DNA from: Elusimicrobiota bacterium
GTDB lineage: Bacteria > CG03 > SLGR01 > JAGXOG01
DNA: 9,343 nucleotides
Direction: 5' to 3'
NCBI GenBank assembly: GCA_027858455.1
Contig: JAQICQ010000070.1
Coordinates: 1-9,343, forward strand
Position 1 is the stretch's first letter. Each line of letters begins with the position of its first letter. Below are positions 6,886 through 9,343 of this stretch, in pieces. The notes under the pieces are model-generated. The model was not told the origin of the DNA, ran no database searches, and saw only the letters and a list, made by a program, of their open reading frames with translations. The translations under genes were made by a program, and so were the position numbers.

Positions 6886-6939
6886 CGCACCTGCTTTGGG
6901 AGCAGGGGGTCGCGGGTTCGAATCCCGCCTTCCCGACCA
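6862..6939 (+). tRNA. tRNA-Pro (anticodon UGG)
   Basis: A full cloverleaf can be folded. The acceptor is CGGGAAG (6862-6868) with CTTCCCG (6929-6935), 7 of 7 pairs. The D stem is GCGC (6871-6874) with GCGC (6885-6888). The anticodon stem is CCTGC (6890-6894) with GCAGG (6902-6906), and loop TTTGGGA places TGG (6897-6899) at 34-36. The T stem is GCGGG (6912-6916) with CCCGC (6924-6928) around TTCGAAT. The discriminator is A6936 and CCA is encoded at 6937-6939. The UGG anticodon reads proline CCN codons. The first 24 nt overlap the end of rdgB, so the tRNA is probably cut from the operon transcript unless a promoter lies inside rdgB. No convincing one was found. Confidence 0.97.
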
Positions 6940-6942
6940 TTT
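6921..6942 (+). repeat. tRNA 3'-end direct repeat, copy 1
   Basis: This 22-bp stretch begins in the T loop of tRNA-Pro and runs through the T-stem 3' arm, acceptor 3' arm, discriminator, CCA and three Ts. An identical copy lies at 7075-7096, an offset of 154 bp. tRNA 3' ends are classic attachment sites for tyrosine-recombinase elements, so this could be one side of an att pair. No integrase lies in the window. Confidence 0.85.
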
Positions 6943-7074
6943 AATAAAGGATTCGAAGCCATGTGAACAAGTGTGTTTCGCTAAGAAACAGTCATTTAGA
7001 CTGTTTCTCTTAACGCTGCTCAGCTCCTAAATGGAGAAAAGGGCGAAGCCCGTCAGTGAACATGGCCGGGCAGA
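6943..7074 (+). other. 132-bp structured segment between tRNA 3'-end repeats
   Basis: No reading frame is apparent. The segment can fold as a closed RNA-like structure. GCCATGT (6958-6964) pairs with ACATGGC (7060-7066) and encloses three hairpins: the 10-bp stem at 6984-7008, CTCC/GGAG at 7024-7036, and GGGC/GCCC with a GAA loop at 7041-7051. Next to the second repeat copy, CGGG and CCCG with a 7-nt loop (about 7067-7081) recall a degenerate T arm. It may be a structured RNA processed with tRNA-Pro, a remnant of a tRNA-targeting insertion, or the relic of a tRNA duplication. The helices are visible; the role is unknown. Confidence 0.45.
6984..7008 (+). terminator. strong hairpin downstream of tRNA-Pro, possible terminator
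   Basis: A 10-bp perfect stem, AGAAACAGTC (6984-6993) with GACTGTTTCT (6999-7008), has an ATTTA loop. An alternative register adds TAAG with CTTA below AAACAGTC/GACTGTTT, leaving a CT bulge. Only CTT, not a long T run, follows, so it is a poor intrinsic terminator. It may act in termination, as a 3' processing boundary, or as part of the structured segment. Confidence 0.35.
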
Positions 7075-7096
7075 AATCCCGCCTTCCCGACCATTT
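7075..7096 (+). repeat. tRNA 3'-end direct repeat, copy 2
   Basis: This is an exact second copy of the 22 bp at 6921-6942, including the acceptor strand CTTCCCG (7083-7089), A and CCA (7091-7093). It lacks the 5' half of a tRNA upstream, so it is not a second functional tRNA gene. Upstream similarity fades at GCAGAA, where the true tRNA has GTTCG. Confidence 0.85.
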
Positions 7097-7171
7097 GTTT
7101 CCAAGTAATATTTATTATTATAGTATGCTGAGTTAAAGGGAAAACTATATTTTGCTATATTTAGTTTATAG

Positions 7172-8524
7172 TTAGTATTTGTAAGATGAGTCGCCTATAA
7201 ACTCTCTAAGTAAAGCGTCTTTCGGTATTACGGATAAGTCATCCCAGGGCTTAATGTTATTTAAGATATTATTAACCCTTCTGCTTCTGTTTAATGTCTG
7301 TTTGTCATTTTTAAGGAGCCCGTCTTTATTTTCCGCCCATTCTTTAAAGAGACCCCCGATTATATTTTTCCAGACAGGCAATTCATACGGAAGCGAGCTG
7401 TTAATAATATGGTCAGCGCTTTGAGCATAGGGAGTTATATACATAAGTTCAGAACGCCTTACATAGTGCCAGTGTTTCAGTGTTTCTAATGGATCCTTGC
7501 CGCGGGTTCTCTTGTCCCTGACAATTCTTCTTATCAGGCGTATGTCCGTCCACCGGATATAAGAACCGTCAATACCCCTCATCTGAAGAATAGGTTCGGT
7601 GTAAAGTTTAATTTTTGATTTTTTAGAAATGCCTGCTGTCATAGGTTCATACAGTCCGTGTAGTGAGTCAATAAGCAGAATTTGTCCTTTTTTAAGTTTG
7701 ACCGGGGCGGTTGTCCCTTCCCTCTTGCCTGTCTTAAAGTTAAAATAGGGAGGTTTTACGGATTTACCCTCCAGCAGTTTTTGTAGGTGGCTGTTTAAAA
7801 GTTTTATGTCTATGGCTTCGGGGGTTTCATAGTCGTAATCGCCTCTTTCATCTACGGGGTGAAGTTCAAGATTAAAAAAATAGTTATCAACATGATAGGG
7901 AATAAATTCAAACCCTTCGTCTTTAAGGTATTCGGCTATTTTAAGTGTGGTAGTGGTTTTACCCGAAGAGCTGGGTCCGGCAATTATTACGATTTTTACT
8001 TCGTCGCCTCTTTTTATTATTGTATCGGCGGCTTTTATTATATCCAGCAGATAATTTTCTTCGGACTCTTTTACTAAAGAAGGAAAGGTCCCGTCCTCTA
8101 TCCTCCGGTTAAGGTCAGCAATAGAAACGGTATCGTGATTGATAGACCAGTTTAGGGATTCCCATACTTTTTGCCAGGCGATATCGCTTTCTTTTGATGA
8201 GTCACCGAGTTCTTCTCGCTGTTTTCTGTCTTGAGCCCTGTCGTTCCTAAATAGGATAAAAGCTTTTGCGGTTAATGCGTGTCCGTTATCTATGAGGACT
8301 TTTTCTATTGCGTCCTGGATTTGTTCAATCGTGGGATTCCGGGATGAATCTAAAGTTTTGTTAAGGTGCTTTATTACCTGTTTGGTAAGTTTACGCGCGG
8401 TTTCCATATCGCGTCCGCCCGAAGCTATTGCCGCGCGGTATATGGCATTAGTTATTCTTAAAGAGGTAAAAGGTACGACAGCGCCGTCTCTTTTAATTAC
8501 ATGCGTGAATGTATTGTTTTTCAT
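7172..8524 (-). CDS. ATP-cone/uridine kinase-like fusion protein
   Basis: A probable nucleoside or sugar kinase of the uridine kinase/phosphoribulokinase P-loop family, 450 residues from this start. Residues 1 to about 95 form an ATP-cone (VIKRDGAVVPF near 9-19, ending near FILFRNDRAQDR), the nucleotide-sensing module of ribonucleotide reductases and NrdR. The kinase domain starts near 176 with Walker A GPSSSGKTT (183-191). It continues with HVDNYF (Asp213, in place of the uridine kinase DDYY block), DYETPEAID (231-239), LLIDSLHGL (283-291) and RRIVRDKRTRGKDPLETLKHW (332-352), the family arginine signature. The ATP-cone suggests allosteric control by purine nucleotides. The substrate cannot be told from sequence. 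A longer open frame reaches 8827, but it antisenses the divergent gene and encodes unlikely sequence. An alternative ATG at 8545 adds seven residues. No clear Shine-Dalgarno serves either start. Confidence 0.85.
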   Translation of the reverse strand: MKNNTFTHVIKRDGAVVPFTSLRITNAIYRAAIASGGRDMETARKLTKQVIKHLNKTLDSSRNPTIEQIQDAIEKVLIDNGHALTAKAFILFRNDRAQDRKQREELGDSSKESDIAWQKVWESLNWSINHDTVSIADLNRRIEDGTFPSLVKESEENYLLDIIKAADTIIKRGDEVKIVIIAGPSSSGKTTTTLKIAEYLKDEGFEFIPYHVDNYFFNLELHPVDERGDYDYETPEAIDIKLLNSHLQKLLEGKSVKPPYFNFKTGKREGTTAPVKLKKGQILLIDSLHGLYEPMTAGISKKSKIKLYTEPILQMRGIDGSYIRWTDIRLIRRIVRDKRTRGKDPLETLKHWHYVRRSELMYITPYAQSADHIINSSLPYELPVWKNIIGGLFKEWAENKDGLLKNDKQTLNRSRRVNNILNNIKPWDDLSVIPKDALLREFIGDSSYKY

Positions 8525-8602
8525 AATGAATATGTATATTAACATAAAATCTAAAATCAGTCCAATAAACAATATCTTTTCTATCCGCCTTCCGCCGGCA
8601 GG

Positions 8603-8632
8603 TTTACAAGTCCGCTTCCTATAATGTATAAA
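8603..8632 (+). promoter_or_regulatory. sigma-70-like promoter for the CMD-family gene
   Basis: TTTACA (8603-8608) and TATAAA (8627-8632) are separated by 18 nt, each one mismatch from consensus. Transcription would begin near 8640, leaving a leader of about 23 nt containing the Shine-Dalgarno. An overlapping TATAAT (8620-8625) is too close to TTTACA to pair with it. The same spacer (8525-8662) must also hold the promoter of the divergent kinase gene, for which only weak matches are seen. Confidence 0.5.
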
Positions 8633-8662
8633 ATAGATACAGAGAAATATAAAGGAGAAAAA

Positions 8663-8974
8663 ATGAAGGATGTTCACAAAATTTTTACGGAGTTTAAAGA
8701 AGAGTTTTCTGATGTTTATGAAAAACACGTTGAACTCGGTAAAGAAATCCATCTTGAAAGCGGTCCGCTGAGCGCTCGCGACCGGTGGCTTATAAAGATA
8801 GCAATTTCCGGAGGGAGCCGTCATCACAGGGCGTTAGAGACTCACATAAGAAAAGCTCGCGAATCCGGCGCTTCCGAAGAAGAGATAAAACAGGTTATCT
8901 TAATGCTTATGACTACCTTTGGTTTCCCTACAACGATGGAAGCATACGATACTTATAAGAAATCAAAAAATTAA
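8663..8974 (+). CDS. carboxymuconolactone decarboxylase (CMD) family protein
   Basis: A 103-residue, all-helical protein of the CMD/AhpD superfamily. It shows LSARDRWLIKIAIS (36-49), the helix ALETHIRKARESGASEEEIKQVI (57-79) and FGFPTTMEAYDTYKK (86-100), which correspond in order to the family core. The CxxC redox pair of AhpD-type peroxidase partners is absent: the position reads GSRHHRALETH, closer to cysteine-less CMD members. It is therefore unlikely to act as a disulfide reductase, and its substrate is unknown. The ATG at 8663 was chosen because AAGGAG (8652-8657) lies 5 nt upstream and the CMD fold begins soon after. An upstream in-frame ATG at 8624 sits inside the promoter and would add 13 atypical residues that include the Shine-Dalgarno. 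Confidence 0.85.
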   Translation: MKDVHKIFTEFKEEFSDVYEKHVELGKEIHLESGPLSARDRWLIKIAISGGSRHHRALETHIRKARESGASEEEIKQVILMLMTTFGFPTTMEAYDTYKKSKN

Positions 8975-9053
8975 TTAATTGTGTCCGGAGTTTTCTTGTA
9001 ATGTCTGTAAAAGTAGATTGATGTAAGTTTACTTGAAGTTCGGATGACTTAAT

Positions 9054-9082
9054 TTGACTTCCATCTAAAAAATTAGTAAATT
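9054..9082 (+). promoter_or_regulatory. sigma-70-like promoter for the lipoprotein gene
   Basis: TTGACT (9054-9059) and TAAATT (9077-9082) have a 17-nt spacer. The -35 box is one mismatch from consensus and the -10 box two. This predicts a leader of about 75 nt before the ATG at 9164. The rest of the 189-bp spacer between 8975 and 9163 is AT-rich and shows nothing else convincing. Confidence 0.4.
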
Positions 9083-9163
9083 AGAAAACATAGGAATATA
9101 GAATTTATAAGTACCTCAGAAAATTGTTTATTTTTTGCAGGGAAAATAAAAAGGAGAAAATCT

Positions 9164-9343
9164 ATGAAACAGATCTTAAGTGTAGGCCTAATCGCAGTTA
9201 TGGTTTTTTCAGTTTATGGTTGCGGCGGTTCAAATCAGGAATCCTCAAAAGAAGGCAACTCTTCTGTAAAGTCAGCTAAGGAAACCACAAAAAGTTCAAA
9301 GGTTAAGTCAAGCGGAAAAGTTACGGAGGACGTCTATATTGAC
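9164..9343 (+). CDS. putative lipoprotein, N-terminal part only
   Basis: The frame stays open to the window edge, giving the first 60 residues. A type II signal peptide is clear: MKQ, a hydrophobic stretch (ILSVGLIAVMVFSV) and the lipobox VYGC with the lipidated Cys at residue 20. After it comes a flexible Ser/Lys/Gly-rich linker (about 21-53) leading into KVTEDVYID, where a folded domain may start. AAGGAG (9151-9156) sits 7 nt upstream of the ATG. The domain that would show its role lies outside the window, so no function is assigned. Confidence 0.8.
   Translation, partial: MKQILSVGLIAVMVFSVYGCGGSNQESSKEGNSSVKSAKETTKSSKVKSSGKVTEDVYID

Noticed and set aside
7041..7093. Second tRNA-Pro gene or tRNA pseudogene
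   Set aside because: Only the 3' arm and CCA are intact. No matching acceptor 5' strand, D arm or anticodon arm is present, so it is reported as a repeat.
8624..8662. Upstream ATG for the CMD-family gene
   Set aside because: It overlaps the predicted -10 region, and its extra codons contain the Shine-Dalgarno of the ATG at 8663.
8525..8827. N-terminal extension of the minus-strand kinase to residue 551
   Set aside because: The added 101 residues are antisense to the CMD-family gene, low in complexity, and precede a natural ATP-cone start.

Overview
The window is a compact bacterial chromosome segment with mixed base composition: AT-rich spacers alongside CCGG/GCCGG-rich coding words. It carries housekeeping genes, a signal-peptide protein, a lipoprotein and a CCA-encoding tRNA gene. 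The gene set and the look of ValS would fit an uncultured Omnitrophota- or Elusimicrobiota-like lineage, but that placement is an impression without database support.

Layout. (1) 33-2690: valS, valyl-tRNA synthetase, with a possible -10 box just upstream. (2) About 2691-4219: an IS200/IS605-related element consisting of a left-end hairpin, a structured omega RNA (HEARO type) of roughly 270 nt, an iscB gene (RuvC plus HNH RNA-guided nuclease, ancestor family of Cas9), and a right-end hairpin that also encodes the IscB C-terminus. There is no TnpA transposase. (3) 4225-6939: a tight run of an unrecognised exported, membrane-anchored protein, rph (RNase PH), rdgB (XTP/dITP pyrophosphatase, TTG start) and tRNA-Pro(UGG). 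The first 24 nt of the tRNA are the last eight codons of rdgB, stop included. (4) 6921-7096: the 3' end of the tRNA is repeated exactly 154 bp downstream, and the 132 bp between the copies can fold into several hairpins. (5) 7172-8524, minus strand: an ATP-cone plus uridine-kinase-like fusion protein. (6) 8663-8974, plus strand, divergent: a small carboxymuconolactone decarboxylase-family protein. (7) 9164 to the window end: the start of a lipoprotein, cut by the edge.

How the parts relate. The element sits between valS and what may once have been its downstream operon. By the known IscB arrangement, the guide lies 5' of the omega RNA scaffold, so it would be the last bases of valS, and the guide RNA would come from valS read-through. 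The complex would then target the empty valS/4225-gene junction. Inside the element the iscB Shine-Dalgarno lies in the 3'-terminal hairpin of the omega RNA. The gene after the element has no Shine-Dalgarno of its own and starts 5 nt after the iscB stop. Farther on, RNase PH (a tRNA 3'-end trimming enzyme) and tRNA-Pro appear to share a transcript. The two observations most worth following are the IscB/omega RNA element with its valS-derived guide, and the rdgB/tRNA-Pro overlap with its duplicated tRNA 3' end.
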